Shown: positions 34,173 to 43,512 of the stretch, piece by piece
Layout of the letters: every line of letters begins with the position of its first letter
How positions within the stretch are numbered: the first letter of the stretch is position 1
Assembly (NCBI GenBank): GCA_002336895.1
Contig: DDFC01000043.1
Span: 91,448 to 149,383 of the forward strand
Source: Verrucomicrobiaceae bacterium UBA1938
GTDB lineage: Bacteria > Verrucomicrobiota > Verrucomicrobiia > Verrucomicrobiales > Verrucomicrobiaceae
DNA length: 57,936 bases
Direction of reading: 5' to 3'
The notes under the pieces: generated by a model
Told to the model about the DNA's origin: nothing
Databases searched by the model: none
The model's input: the letters and a program-made list of their open reading frames with translations, nothing else
Translations under genes and position numbers: made by a program

Positions 34173-36761
34173 TTACTTGCTTTGAAACAACGTGCTCTGG
34201 ACGATCTGATGTATCAGGGATTTCACGCCATGGCCTTCGGCCTTGGTGGCTGAGAGCATCTGCTCGATGGCCGGACGGTCGCCGAACTGCACCGGAGCGC
34301 CGGTGGCGTAGGTGACGAGCTGACGCAGCAGATTGCGGGCGATTTGATCTTCATCGGCTAGCAGCAGCTTCTTCAATTCGCGGATGTCTTTGAAGTCGCG
34401 GCCATCCGGCAGCGTGCCGCAGGCATCCACCGGCTGCGCGGGATGGAAGGTGAAGGGCTGGCCGTTTTTGCCGTAGCCGGGCGGGGGAGTGCCGCCCTCG
34501 CCGAGGGCGCGGTAGTTGTCGCGCCAGCCGCCCATGACATCGAAACTTTCCAGCGCAAATCCGGCGGGGTCGATCTTGGCGTGGCATGCGGCGCAGGTCT
34601 CCAGCTTGCGATGCGCGGCGAGCTGCTCGCGGATGGTATGCGCACCGCGCGTATCGGGCTCGATGGCAGGTACGCTGGCGGGCGGCGGAGGCGGGGGCTT
34701 GCCCAACAGGCGCTCCATGATCCATGCACCGCGCTGCACAGGGCTGGTGGTGGTGCCGTTGGCAGTGACCTTGAGCACGCTGGCTTGCGTCATGAGTCCG
34801 CCGCGCGGGCTGTCTTTGGGCAGCGAGACGTGCTGCAGCTTCACTCCGTCCACTGCTGGCAGGTCGTAATGTGCGGCCAGGCGCTCATTGAGCATGGCAA
34901 AGTCTGAGGCGACGAGATGGCGTGCAGGCAGATTGTTTTTCAGCAGCTCGGCAAAGAAGAGCTGCGTCTCCTGCGTGGCGGATTCCACCAGCAGATCGTC
35001 CAGGTAGTAGTCAGGATACAAGGTGGCATCCGGTGAGGTGGCGTTGGCTTTGCGCAGGTCCAGCCAGTAGTCGAGGAAGGCGTCCACAAAACGGCGTGAG
35101 CGCGCATCTGCCAGCAGGCGCTCGGTCTGTGCGCGCAGCACCTCGGGCTTGCTCAGGTCGGCGGCGCTCAGTTCGTCATCCGGCCCGGAGTTCCAGAGGA
35201 AGCAGGAGAGGCGGGTGGCCACGGCGGCATTGTCCAGACGGCCGGGCTTTTCTTCCAGGCAGACAAACTTGGGCGAGCACAGCACGGCGGTGTAGCCGGC
35301 GATCATGGAGTCGGCAAAGTCGCTGCCTGCTTTGCGCGCGGTTTCGATGACGCGAAGAAACCGCTGCACATCTTCATCTGCGAACGGCTCGCGGTAGGCG
35401 CGCTGCATGAAGCGGCGCAGCAGGCGCTTGGTATCAGCGGCATCTTTGGGGGTGACCTCCACCTTGGCGTTCTTGTCCTTGCGGCGGATGGGCAGGTCAT
35501 CAAACAGCACGTGATGCCCGGCCATGGGCCAGCTTTCGAGGATAGGGCCCTGGACTTCCATCCACTGCATGGCCAGTCCGGGCTGGCCCTCGTGAGTCGC
35601 GAGGGGATTGTGAAACGCAGGCGGGCGCGAGCGGAAGAGGCGCACGGCATCGTAGCGGATCAGCTCGCCCTTGAGCAGGTAGGTGTCGATCTCCTGCACG
35701 GTGGGGTCCGTGCCAAAGTCAAAGCTGCCGAGCAGGCGGAGCTGGCGCGGCGGCAGCTCGGAGTAGATCGTCACGGGCTCCGGGCGGCGGCCTTTGGAGA
35801 CCACGTCTAGATTAGGTCGCCACCAGCTCTTGGCCGGGCCTGGGCCCACCCACACGGAGTAGCCGCTGAAGCGCAGCTTGTAGTGTCCGGACATAGGGGC
35901 TTTAAAAACGGTGAACTTCAGCTCGATGGGCTCGTAGCTGCTGGCCACGGTGCCGATGGCCTCCTGCTCGCGCAACTTGGGGTCCTTGGCTCCGACGGTG
36001 GGCGGTGCGGTGCCTGCGCGGACGTCTGGCTGAGCCTGCGTGCCCAGTACGGGGAAGGTGGCGCGCTCAGGGCTGCGGTTGAACTCGCTGAACTTCATGC
36101 GCCGCACCAGCGAGGGGTCGGAGCGTGTGTAGTAGCGCTTGGTCTTTGACTCCGGGCGCGAGAGCTGCGAGGCCATGACCTCGCGCAGCGCGTAATCAGC
36201 GGCGCCGAGATAGCGCGCCATCTGCACGTGAGAGACATCCAGCGCGTCGCCGATCTTGTTGAAGCGGCTGGCTTCGCCGTCCTCCGGCAGCTTGTCCTTG
36301 ATCTGCAGCCACGGGGCGGAAAGGAGATCGCGCAGGGTATTTTCATACTCCAGGCGGTTCATGCGCCGCCAGGTGGTGCGGCCTTCTTGTGCCACGCGCT
36401 CCTGATCTGCGGCGATCATCGGCTGCGCGAGTTCCTTGAGAAACGCTGTCACCTCCGGCGGTGCAGGCTGCGTCTTCTTTTTCTTGGGTGGCATCTCGCC
36501 ATCGCGCACGCGGTCATGCACCTTCACCCATTCCGCGAAGGGCTTGGGGTTCTTGATGTCAAACTTCAGCGCGGTGAGGTCGAGGTTGCCTTTCTTGGTG
36601 TCTGCGTCGTGGCATTCGATGCAGTACTGATCCAGAAAGGCCTCCCGGCCTTTGTCAGCGGCAAGGGCAGGTGGTGCAAATACAAGCACCAGGCACAGGC
36701 CAGCGGCCCGTGGCAGCAGTGGAGAATGGCGACACGAAAACAGACGAGAAACAAAAGGCAT
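34173..36761 (-). CDS. DUF1587/1592/1588/1585 cytochrome-like secreted protein
   Basis: The 862-residue protein has an N-terminal hydrophobic signal and a heme-binding C-x-x-C-H (YCIECHDADTKKGNLDL, near residue 50). A DUF1587-like part follows (RRMNRLEYENTLRDLL), then DUF1592 (FMQRAYREPFADEDVQRFLR), DUF1588 (GLMTQASVLKVTANGTTTSPVQRG ... CAACHAKIDPAGFALESFD, a second CxxCH) and DUF1585. This is the typical order in planctomycete cytochrome proteins. It is translated just before DUF1552. Probably a periplasmic electron carrier partner; the substrate is unknown. Confidence 0.9.
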   Translation of the reverse strand: MPFVSRLFSCRHSPLLPRAAGLCLVLVFAPPALAADKGREAFLDQYCIECHDADTKKGNLDLTALKFDIKNPKPFAEWVKVHDRVRDGEMPPKKKKTQPAPPEVTAFLKELAQPMIAADQERVAQEGRTTWRRMNRLEYENTLRDLLSAPWLQIKDKLPEDGEASRFNKIGDALDVSHVQMARYLGAADYALREVMASQLSRPESKTKRYYTRSDPSLVRRMKFSEFNRSPERATFPVLGTQAQPDVRAGTAPPTVGAKDPKLREQEAIGTVASSYEPIELKFTVFKAPMSGHYKLRFSGYSVWVGPGPAKSWWRPNLDVVSKGRRPEPVTIYSELPPRQLRLLGSFDFGTDPTVQEIDTYLLKGELIRYDAVRLFRSRPPAFHNPLATHEGQPGLAMQWMEVQGPILESWPMAGHHVLFDDLPIRRKDKNAKVEVTPKDAADTKRLLRRFMQRAYREPFADEDVQRFLRVIETARKAGSDFADSMIAGYTAVLCSPKFVCLEEKPGRLDNAAVATRLSCFLWNSGPDDELSAADLSKPEVLRAQTERLLADARSRRFVDAFLDYWLDLRKANATSPDATLYPDYYLDDLLVESATQETQLFFAELLKNNLPARHLVASDFAMLNERLAAHYDLPAVDGVKLQHVSLPKDSPRGGLMTQASVLKVTANGTTTSPVQRGAWIMERLLGKPPPPPPASVPAIEPDTRGAHTIREQLAAHRKLETCAACHAKIDPAGFALESFDVMGGWRDNYRALGEGGTPPPGYGKNGQPFTFHPAQPVDACGTLPDGRDFKDIRELKKLLLADEDQIARNLLRQLVTYATGAPVQFGDRPAIEQMLSATKAEGHGVKSLIHQIVQSTLFQSK

Positions 36762-36842
36762 TGGGGGGATGTAGGAAACGTCCTGGATCGGCCAAAGTAC
36801 CGCAAATTTGATGCGGGATCATCTGGTTCCTACACCCTCGTC

Positions 36843-37970
36843 TCAGCGAAGCGGCACGCTCCAGAGATGGCTGCCGGAGGTGATGAAGAGGGTCTTGCCG
36901 TCCTTGCCGCCGAAGGCGCAGTTGCAGCATTCATCGGGGCCCACGGGAATGAAGTCGAGCAAGCGGCCCGAGGGAGAGAGGATGTAGCAGCCGGCTTTGA
37001 ACTCCGTGGTTTCAAATTCGGTGGCCTGGTTCGTGCCAGCGGCCACGTAGATGCGGCCAGCGCTGTCCATCTTCATGCCATCGGGGCCACGGCCGTCTTT
37101 CCAGTCGAAAATGACTTTGCGTGAGCCGGGTTTCACATCGCCGTTTTTGTCGAGTGTGTAGCGCAGGAGTTTGCGCGAGCCGCCGTGGGTGCTGTTGTTG
37201 TTGTCGGCGATGTAGAGGTAATGGTCGTCTGGAGAGATGAGGATGCCATTGGGGCGTTCGGCCCCATCGCAGTGCATACGGGTGACGTTGGGGATTTCAT
37301 AGGCAAAAGCGCACAGTCCTTCAGGCATGCGAGATTCACGATTGATGCGGTACACGCCTTCCAGAAAGGGATGCATAGAAGACCCTTGCCGGAGAAAACC
37401 CTTGGGAAGGTAGATAGGAAAAGATTTCGCAGCACCTGAGTTCTCGAAATAGTCGGGCGGAATAAGCGCCATGTAATTTTTAATGTAGGGCGGCCCGGGT
37501 GTGAGCGGATTGCGAATGCGGTCATGATCTCGGATCTCCATCCCCTCCCGCGACCCATACCTCGGATCGGTGAAATAAATCCGTCCCTTCGAGTCCATGC
37601 AGAGGTCATTCGGCGAGTTGAATCGCTTTGCCTCAAACCGATCCGCCAGCACCGTGATACTGCCGTCTTTTTCCGTGCGCGTGACACGGCGCATCTTCGT
37701 CTCGCAGGCCACAAGTCTTCCCTCCTTGTCAAACAGCAGCCCGTTCGACGAATTATGGCGAAACATCGTCGTCTTCCCATCCGGTCCCATGCGGTTGATG
37801 TGTTGGCCATCCGTGAAGTAGAGGGAGCCGTCTTTCCATGCGGGGCCTTCCGTCGCGCCGATGGCGCCGTGGTCCTTGGGCTTGGCCCCAGGAACGATGG
37901 GCGAGCGCATGGAGGTACAGGAGGCCAGGGCTAAGCTGAGGGCGAGGAAGGGAAGGGCTGTAGTGTGCAT
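36843..37970 (-). CDS. SMP-30/gluconolactonase-like lipoprotein with internal insertion
   Basis: Start at 37970 gives 375 residues beginning MHTTALPFLALSLALASC, a lipoprotein signal. The beta-propeller motifs are ATEGPAWKDGSLYFTD, FNSPNDLCMDSKGRIYFTDPRYGSREGME, ERPNGILISPDDHYLYIAD and GRGPDGMKMDSAGRIYVA, with conserved metal-binding Glu, Asn and Asp. Between REGME and GVYRI about 58 residues are inserted (IRDHDRIRNPLTPGPPYIKN onward), encoded by more AT-rich DNA at about 37362-37538. Probably a periplasmic lactonase. Confidence 0.85.
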   Translation of the reverse strand: MHTTALPFLALSLALASCTSMRSPIVPGAKPKDHGAIGATEGPAWKDGSLYFTDGQHINRMGPDGKTTMFRHNSSNGLLFDKEGRLVACETKMRRVTRTEKDGSITVLADRFEAKRFNSPNDLCMDSKGRIYFTDPRYGSREGMEIRDHDRIRNPLTPGPPYIKNYMALIPPDYFENSGAAKSFPIYLPKGFLRQGSSMHPFLEGVYRINRESRMPEGLCAFAYEIPNVTRMHCDGAERPNGILISPDDHYLYIADNNNSTHGGSRKLLRYTLDKNGDVKPGSRKVIFDWKDGRGPDGMKMDSAGRIYVAAGTNQATEFETTEFKAGCYILSPSGRLLDFIPVGPDECCNCAFGGKDGKTLFITSGSHLWSVPLR

Positions 37971-38059
37971 GCGCGGTAGGCGGAATGATGACGCAGGAAT
38001 ACGGCGGGTGGCGGAAAATTTCAGCGACACATCGCCGTAGCAGCGTTTTCTAACAGCAC

Positions 38060-39535
38060 ATGCGTTTGATCTTTCTGCTGCCCTTTCTCCTGCTCTCCGC
38101 CGCCATGCTGCACGCCCAGACCGGTGTGAGTGTGCCGCCGCCTGCGCGTGAGCTGCGGGGCTCGTGGATTGCGACGGTGCGGAATATCAACTGGCCCTCT
38201 GAGCCGGGCCTGCCGGTGGCGAAGCAGAAGGCGCAGTTGCTGGAGCTGATCGACTCCGCAGCCAAGGTGGGGCTGAATGCGCTCATCTTCCAGGTGCGGC
38301 CCGCCGGAGACGCCATGTATGAGTCAAAGCTGGAACCGTGGTCGCCGTTTCTCACGGGAGAGATGGGCAAATCTCCCGGCTGGGACCCGCTGGAGTTTGC
38401 GGTGACAGAGGCGCACCGGCGCGGCATGGAGCTGCATGCGTGGTTCAACCCCTTCCGTGCGCTGGCGGGGGAAAAGCATGCGCCGAGCGCCGATCATATC
38501 CGGCGCGAGAATCCGCAGTGGACGATGAAGTACAACATCGACTGGTGGATGGACCCCGGCGTGCCGGAAGTGCGGAAGCAGGCGGTGGACGTGATGCTGG
38601 ATGTGACCCGCCGCTACGATGTGGATGGCATCCACATCGATGATTACTTCTACCCCTATCCCATCATGGACGCGGAGAAAAAGAAGATCCCGTTTCCTGA
38701 TGAGGCCCGCTATGCGCTCTACCGTGCCAATGGCGGCACGCTGGAGCTCACCGCGTGGCGACGGCAGAATGTGGACGAGGTGGTGCGCACGACGTACGAG
38801 GGCATCAAGGGGATCAAACGGCACGTGAAGTTTGGCATCAGCCCTTTTGGCCTGTGGAGGCCCAACTACCCCGAAGGCACCGGCGGCGGGCTGGACCCGT
38901 ATGAGGATCTCGCGGCGGACTCGCTCAAGTGGCTGCAGCAGGGCTGGGTGGACTACTTCACACCGCAGCTGTACTGGACGATCGACCGGCCCAAGCTGGG
39001 CTTCATCACCTACTACGACTGGTGGCTGGAGCAGAACACGCAGGGCCGCCACATCTGGCCTGGGATGAACACCTCAAAAATTGGCGATGACCGCAACGCG
39101 GGCGAGATTCTGCACGAGATGAGCGTGCTGCGGGAGCGCGGGCTGAAGATGACGCCGGGGCACTTTCACTGGAACTTTGGCGCGCTGCACAAGGACATTG
39201 GCAAGATTGGCACCTATGTGAAGCAGCGGGCCTACACCCCGCACGCGCTGCCGCCCGCCAGCCCCTGGCTGAGCAACACACCGCTGCCCGCCCCGCTGGT
39301 GGGAAAAACGACCCCTGGAGGCCGCAAGACGGTGGCGTGGCGCTTTGACGATCCGCGCTGGATGGGCGCCACCCGCTGGTGGGTGATGCAGGCGCAGATC
39401 GGCGGCAAGTGGCAGACGTGGAAGGCCTTTTACAAAGATCAGCAGAGCGCCGAGTGGCCGGAAGGTGCCACCGCCGTGGCCATCCGTGCGGGCGGCCTGG
39501 GCTGGGAGGTGGGAGAGGCCGGAGTGGCTAACTGA
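38060..39535 (+). CDS. Secreted glycosyl-hydrolase-like GHL10 protein
   Basis: The 491-residue protein has a signal peptide (MRLIFLLPFLLLSAAMLHA) and the GHL10/DUF187 TIM barrel: RELRGSWIATVRNINWPSEPG, GLNALIFQVRPAGDAMYES, LHAWFNPFRALAG, DVDGIHIDDYFYPYP, KFGISPFGLWRPNY, and WVDYFTPQLYWTI. These match YngK-like putative glycosidases. The probable target is a cell-wall or plant-type glycan in the periplasm. Divergent from the SMP-30 gene over 89 bp. Confidence 0.88.
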   Translation: MRLIFLLPFLLLSAAMLHAQTGVSVPPPARELRGSWIATVRNINWPSEPGLPVAKQKAQLLELIDSAAKVGLNALIFQVRPAGDAMYESKLEPWSPFLTGEMGKSPGWDPLEFAVTEAHRRGMELHAWFNPFRALAGEKHAPSADHIRRENPQWTMKYNIDWWMDPGVPEVRKQAVDVMLDVTRRYDVDGIHIDDYFYPYPIMDAEKKKIPFPDEARYALYRANGGTLELTAWRRQNVDEVVRTTYEGIKGIKRHVKFGISPFGLWRPNYPEGTGGGLDPYEDLAADSLKWLQQGWVDYFTPQLYWTIDRPKLGFITYYDWWLEQNTQGRHIWPGMNTSKIGDDRNAGEILHEMSVLRERGLKMTPGHFHWNFGALHKDIGKIGTYVKQRAYTPHALPPASPWLSNTPLPAPLVGKTTPGGRKTVAWRFDDPRWMGATRWWVMQAQIGGKWQTWKAFYKDQQSAEWPEGATAVAIRAGGLGWEVGEAGVAN

Positions 39536-39653
39536 GACTGGGGGCAAGGCCAAGCCTTGTAGCAAGCTTGCATGCTCCATGGCCGATCCTGCAACAAGAA
39601 AGAAGCGATCATTTAGACGACTAGTGATTCGTCATGATGCAGCTTTTAATTGA

Positions 39654-40271
39654 ATGGAAATCAAAGCCATAGATCCCGCATTTCTGGCACTCCGGGCGAT
39701 CAATCAGATTTCCGCCATGGTGGCGTACTGGGATTCCGAGCAGCGCTGTCGCTTCTCCAATGAAGCGTATCAGGAATGGTTTGGGCGGAGCCCTGCGGAA
39801 ATGGTGGGCATGCACATGAAGGAGCTGCTGGGCCCCTTGTATGAGATGAATCTGGCCTACATCGAGGGGGCGCTGCGGGGCGAGCCGCAGCAATTTGAGA
39901 GGCACATCCCACTGCCGCAGGGCGGAGCGAGGGACAGCATCGCCACCTACACACCGGATATCGAGGACGGGGTGGTGCGGGGCTTCTGGGCGCACGTGGC
40001 GGATGTGACACCGCTGCGCATGCGCGAGGCAGCGCTGCGGCGGGCCATCTCCGAGCGCGACGAGGCGCTGGCGGAGGTGCGCACCCTGCGCGGCCTGCTG
40101 CCGATCTGCGCCGCGTGCAAAAACATCCGCGACGAGCAGGGTGAATGGCATGGAATGGAGATGTACGTCTCCGCGCATACCGAGGTGAGCTTCACGCATT
40201 CCCTGTGCCCCACCTGCATGCCCATTTACTTTCCAGAGTCAGAGCCTCCTCCCGACGCAGCTACAAACTAG
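39654..40271 (+). CDS. PAS-domain protein with Cys-rich C-terminus
   Basis: The 205-residue cytoplasmic protein has a PAS fold near residues 15-115 (ISAMVAYWDSEQRCRFSNEAY ... GFWAHVADVTPLRM), a short coiled coil (RAISERDEALAEVRTLRGLL), and a tail PICAACKNIRDEQGEWHGME ... HSLCPTCM. This CxxC-...-CxxC tail is commonly seen after PAS or receiver domains and may bind metal. No output domain follows, so it may act through a partner protein. Confidence 0.8.
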   Translation: MEIKAIDPAFLALRAINQISAMVAYWDSEQRCRFSNEAYQEWFGRSPAEMVGMHMKELLGPLYEMNLAYIEGALRGEPQQFERHIPLPQGGARDSIATYTPDIEDGVVRGFWAHVADVTPLRMREAALRRAISERDEALAEVRTLRGLLPICAACKNIRDEQGEWHGMEMYVSAHTEVSFTHSLCPTCMPIYFPESEPPPDAATN

Positions 40272-40330
40272 GCCGCATTGTGGAGCCACATGCGGGTTGT
40301 CATCCCGCACACAGGCCGCATGTTCTGAGC

Positions 40331-40621
40331 ATGAGACCGAGGACATTCGAAATACGGGGGCTGCCCGCCATGCTGTTTATGGGCATGCTGGCCGTGGCTG
40401 CCGTGGCCTTGCTGGCGCTGCTGCTGATGGTCGGCGCCGCTGTGGCCGTGACCGGTCTGGCCATCTCTGCCGGAGCCGCGCTCTTCTACACCCTCCGTCG
40501 CAAGCTTTTCTCAGGAAGCAAGCCCTCCCCCTTGCTGGAGCCCGCTGCGCCACCCACCGCATCGACCGCCTCTCTGGAAGTGCGCGAGATCGAGGTGGAG
40601 GTGCTGCCCCGCAGAGACTAG
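40331..40621 (+). CDS. Small membrane protein
   Basis: The 96-residue protein starts at ATG 40331. One or two membrane helices are seen (MLFMGMLAVAAVALLALLLM; AVAVTGLAISAGAALFY), then a charged tail (EVREIEVEVLPRRD). No family is recognised. It ends one base before the convergent stop of the beta-lactamase-fold gene. Confidence 0.55.
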   Translation: MRPRTFEIRGLPAMLFMGMLAVAAVALLALLLMVGAAVAVTGLAISAGAALFYTLRRKLFSGSKPSPLLEPAAPPTASTASLEVREIEVEVLPRRD

Positions 40622-41491
40622 TCACGCGCAGTATTCCCAGAACAGGCCGCCCATCATGCAGCCGAGTTCATTGCGCGGAGCAAAGTTTCCGCGCGTGTAG
40701 AGCACGATGGCGTAGGGGGTGTTGCGGTAATAGAAGAAGAGGGATTCGTGGTCCCACTCGCCGTAGTTGCCGGTCTTGCCGCCGATGTAGGTGATGCTGG
40801 CGGGCATGACCCAGCGGCCGAGGCCGTATTGGTCCCGCCGCATGGCCTCCAGCAGCAGTTCGCAGCCATATTCCAGGCGGTAGTTCACACAGCGCTCATA
40901 GAATTCGGCGTAAAAGCGTGGTGACTGCCAGTTGTTGAGGATCTGCACATTGGGCAGGCTGTACTTCCATTCAAAAGCCTGCTCGTCCGCTGAGTTGAGC
41001 CGGGCCATGAGATAGTACCACGACTCGTTCTGGCTGAGATCGCAGGCATAGACGACGTTTTGAAATTCCTCGCGAGTCAGATTGCCGCGGCGTTTTTCCA
41101 GCAACAGGGCGGCCACGGCGGGCTTGGGCATGGAGCCGCCCACAAAGAGCTGGTCTGCCTGAAACTCCGCCAAGTAGTGCCCCGTGGCGAGGTTTTTGAC
41201 CGCGTAGCCGATGCGCGGGTCGCGCTTGTGCGTGCGGTACACATACTCCATGCCGGAGGTGAAGGGGCGGCCATGCGCGCTGTGGGGGCGGAAGCGCAGG
41301 CTGGCACCGGAGGCGAGAAAGCGGTTGTGGTACTCCCACTGCGCCCGCGTGCGGCGCGCCGAGACCCCGAGCACCGAGGTGGAGGCACAGCCAGCAAGCG
41401 CTGCGGGAAGCGCCAGCAGCCCACGCTCCAGCCAGCGGCGGCGTGTTTCCGGGGACCCCGCCATGGGGGATGGACTCTCGGGCGACATCAC
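40622..41491 (-). CDS. Class A beta-lactamase-fold lipoprotein (serine hydrolase)
   Basis: The 289-residue protein has an N-terminal leader RRRWLERGLLALPAALAGC, which looks both Tat- and lipobox-like. The serine nucleophile motif is S120-M-P-K123 (GGSMPKPAVAALLLEK) and the K239-T-G motif lies in YIGGKTGNYGEWDHESLFFY. Together these indicate a class A beta-lactamase / penicillin-binding fold. A clear S-D-N motif and the class A Glu166 are not evident, so a peptidoglycan-directed hydrolase is as likely as a resistance enzyme. Confidence 0.7.
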   Translation of the reverse strand: MMSPESPSPMAGSPETRRRWLERGLLALPAALAGCASTSVLGVSARRTRAQWEYHNRFLASGASLRFRPHSAHGRPFTSGMEYVYRTHKRDPRIGYAVKNLATGHYLAEFQADQLFVGGSMPKPAVAALLLEKRRGNLTREEFQNVVYACDLSQNESWYYLMARLNSADEQAFEWKYSLPNVQILNNWQSPRFYAEFYERCVNYRLEYGCELLLEAMRRDQYGLGRWVMPASITYIGGKTGNYGEWDHESLFFYYRNTPYAIVLYTRGNFAPRNELGCMMGGLFWEYCA

Positions 41492-41582
41492 GGCCTATTT
41501 TATCCCCTCATTTGGGGGTTCCACAGGGAAAGTGTCAGAAGATTGTTTCAGCTCTGCCCAGCGCCAGAGGCAGGGCGAAGAC

Positions 41583-41610
41583 AAAAAAGGGGACGCCCTG
41601 CGGCGTCCCC
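41583..41610 (-). terminator. Terminator of rpsA
   Basis: A 9-bp perfect stem (GGGGACGCC/GGCGTCCCC, 41589-41597 with 41602-41610) has a 4-base loop. On the minus strand it is followed by a run of six T (41583-41588). It stops transcription after rpsA and separates it from the lipoprotein gene. Confidence 0.92.
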
Positions 41611-41646
41611 TCGTGGTTGATTGGATGTTGAGTCTCAGATCGCGGA

Positions 41647-43326
41647 TTACTGGCCGCCTGGACGCCACTCTTCGGTGGCGAACTTGAAGGCCTGCTCCAG
41701 ACCGACGAGGTCGGTGCTGGGGCGCAGGGCTTCGAAAGCCTGGCTTTCCTTCTGGATGTCGGCGTCGCTGTAGTTCATGGCCTTGATGGAGAGGCCGATG
41801 CGGCGCTCCACCTTGTCCACCTTGATCACGCGGGCTTCCACTTCGTCGCCCACGTTCAGCTTGTCCTTCACCTTCTCGATGCGGTCTTCGCTGATCTGGG
41901 AGATGTGCACCAGACCGTCGATGTCGTCTTCCAGCTCCACAAAGGCGCCGAAGGAGGCGATCTTGGCCACACGGCCCTTCACGACGTCGCCCACCTTGAA
42001 GCGGGTGTCGATGATGGACCATGGATCGGTGTCCAGCTGCTTCATGCCGAGGCTGATGCGCTGGTTGGCCTTGTCGATGCCGAGCACGACGGCGTCCACT
42101 TCCTGGCCCTTCTTGAGGAGCTCGGAAGGATGATTGATCTTGCGGGTCCAGCTGAGGTCGGACACGTGGATCATGCCATCGATGCCTTCTTCCAGCTCCA
42201 CAAACGCACCGTAAGCGGTGAGGTTGCGGACGGCGCGCTTGAGCTGCGTGCCGATCGGATAGCGGGTGTCGATGTCGTCCCACGGATTGGCTTCCAGCTG
42301 ACGCACGCCGAGGCTGATCTTGCGCTCTTCCTTGTTGATGCCAAGGACGGAGGCTTCGATCTCCTGACCGACGGTAAGGACGTCGGAAGGACGGGCGATG
42401 CGCTTGGTCCAGGAAAGCTCGGAGACGTGGACGAGGCCTTCGACGCCTTCTTCCACTTCCACGAATGCACCGTAAGCCACCAGCTTGGTGACCTTGCCGC
42501 GCACGCGCTGGCCCACAGGGTAGCGGGCTTCGATGTTTTCCCAAGGGTTGTTCTGGAGCTGCTTGAGGCCCAGGGAGACACGCTCCTTCTCGCGGTTGAC
42601 TTCGAGAATCTGGACTTCGATCTTCTGTCCAATTCCGAGCATTTCGGAAGGATGGTTGAGGCGGCCCCAGGACATGTCCGTGATGTGGAGCAGTCCGTCC
42701 ATGCCGTTGAGGTCCACGAACGCACCGAAGTCGGTGATGTTCTTGACGATACCGATGACCTTGTCGCCAGGGGTGACGCCGTCGAGGAACTTCTGGCGCT
42801 GTTCGGCGCGCTCTGCCTCGATGACTTCGCGGCGGGAAAGGACGATGTTTTTGCGCTCGTCGTTGATCTTGACGATCTTGAACTCGAACACCTTGCCGAC
42901 GTACTCGTTGAGATCCTTCGGCGGGATGATGTCGATCTGGCTGCCGGGCAGGAAGGCTTCCACGCCCACGTTGACCATGAGGCCGCCTTTGACGACGCTC
43001 TTGATCTTGCCTTTGACGAGACCGCCGTCCTTGAAGACGTTGTAGATCTTCTCCCAGTTCTGGCGGTGTGCGGCCTTCTCCTTGGAGAGGACGACCATGC
43101 CTTCGTCGTTTTCGAGGCGTTCGAGGAGGACTTCCACCTCATCTCCCACCTGGATGTCTTCATCTTCAAATTCGTTGGCCGGGATGGCACCTTCGGACTT
43201 GTAGCCGATGTCCACCAGGACGACCTGCGGTTTGATTTCGAGGATCTTGCCTTTGACGATGGATCCTTCGGAAAGCTCGCGGAAAGAACCTGCGATCAGG
43301 TCTGCGAGTGTCGCTGTTGCGCTCAT
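41647..43326 (-). CDS. rpsA: 30S ribosomal protein S1
   Basis: The 559-residue protein contains six S1 RNA-binding domains, each with the G-x-V-x-G...G-AFV-E/D pattern: near residues 22, 104, 190, 277, 362 and 449 (e.g. GIVKNITDFGAFVDLNGMDG, GRVAKIASFGAFVELEDDID). It recruits mRNA to the ribosome. Length and domain number match bacterial S1. A strong terminator follows at 41583-41610. The upstream gap 43327-43512 is AT-rich near the start and probably holds its promoter. Confidence 0.96.
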   Translation of the reverse strand: MSATATLADLIAGSFRELSEGSIVKGKILEIKPQVVLVDIGYKSEGAIPANEFEDEDIQVGDEVEVLLERLENDEGMVVLSKEKAAHRQNWEKIYNVFKDGGLVKGKIKSVVKGGLMVNVGVEAFLPGSQIDIIPPKDLNEYVGKVFEFKIVKINDERKNIVLSRREVIEAERAEQRQKFLDGVTPGDKVIGIVKNITDFGAFVDLNGMDGLLHITDMSWGRLNHPSEMLGIGQKIEVQILEVNREKERVSLGLKQLQNNPWENIEARYPVGQRVRGKVTKLVAYGAFVEVEEGVEGLVHVSELSWTKRIARPSDVLTVGQEIEASVLGINKEERKISLGVRQLEANPWDDIDTRYPIGTQLKRAVRNLTAYGAFVELEEGIDGMIHVSDLSWTRKINHPSELLKKGQEVDAVVLGIDKANQRISLGMKQLDTDPWSIIDTRFKVGDVVKGRVAKIASFGAFVELEDDIDGLVHISQISEDRIEKVKDKLNVGDEVEARVIKVDKVERRIGLSIKAMNYSDADIQKESQAFEALRPSTDLVGLEQAFKFATEEWRPGGQ

Positions 43327-43512
43327 TATCAGTTGTTTACGGGTTGCGAGTGTTTATTGGGTAAACCGCACACGCGCCTCCACTCCTGAGGCACCCGGCG
43401 GGCTGTCGTCCCGCAAAACCAAGAAGTTTCCGGACAAGAGGGGCGGGATTGTCGGGGAAGAAACGCGTTTGGCAAGGGGGAAATGCGGGGGAAAACCGCC
43501 CTTGGCCCCTCT

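Noticed and set aside
41905..43389. 494-residue ORF antisense to rpsA
   Set aside because: Asp/Val/Leu-rich mirror of the S1 repeats; rpsA is unambiguous.
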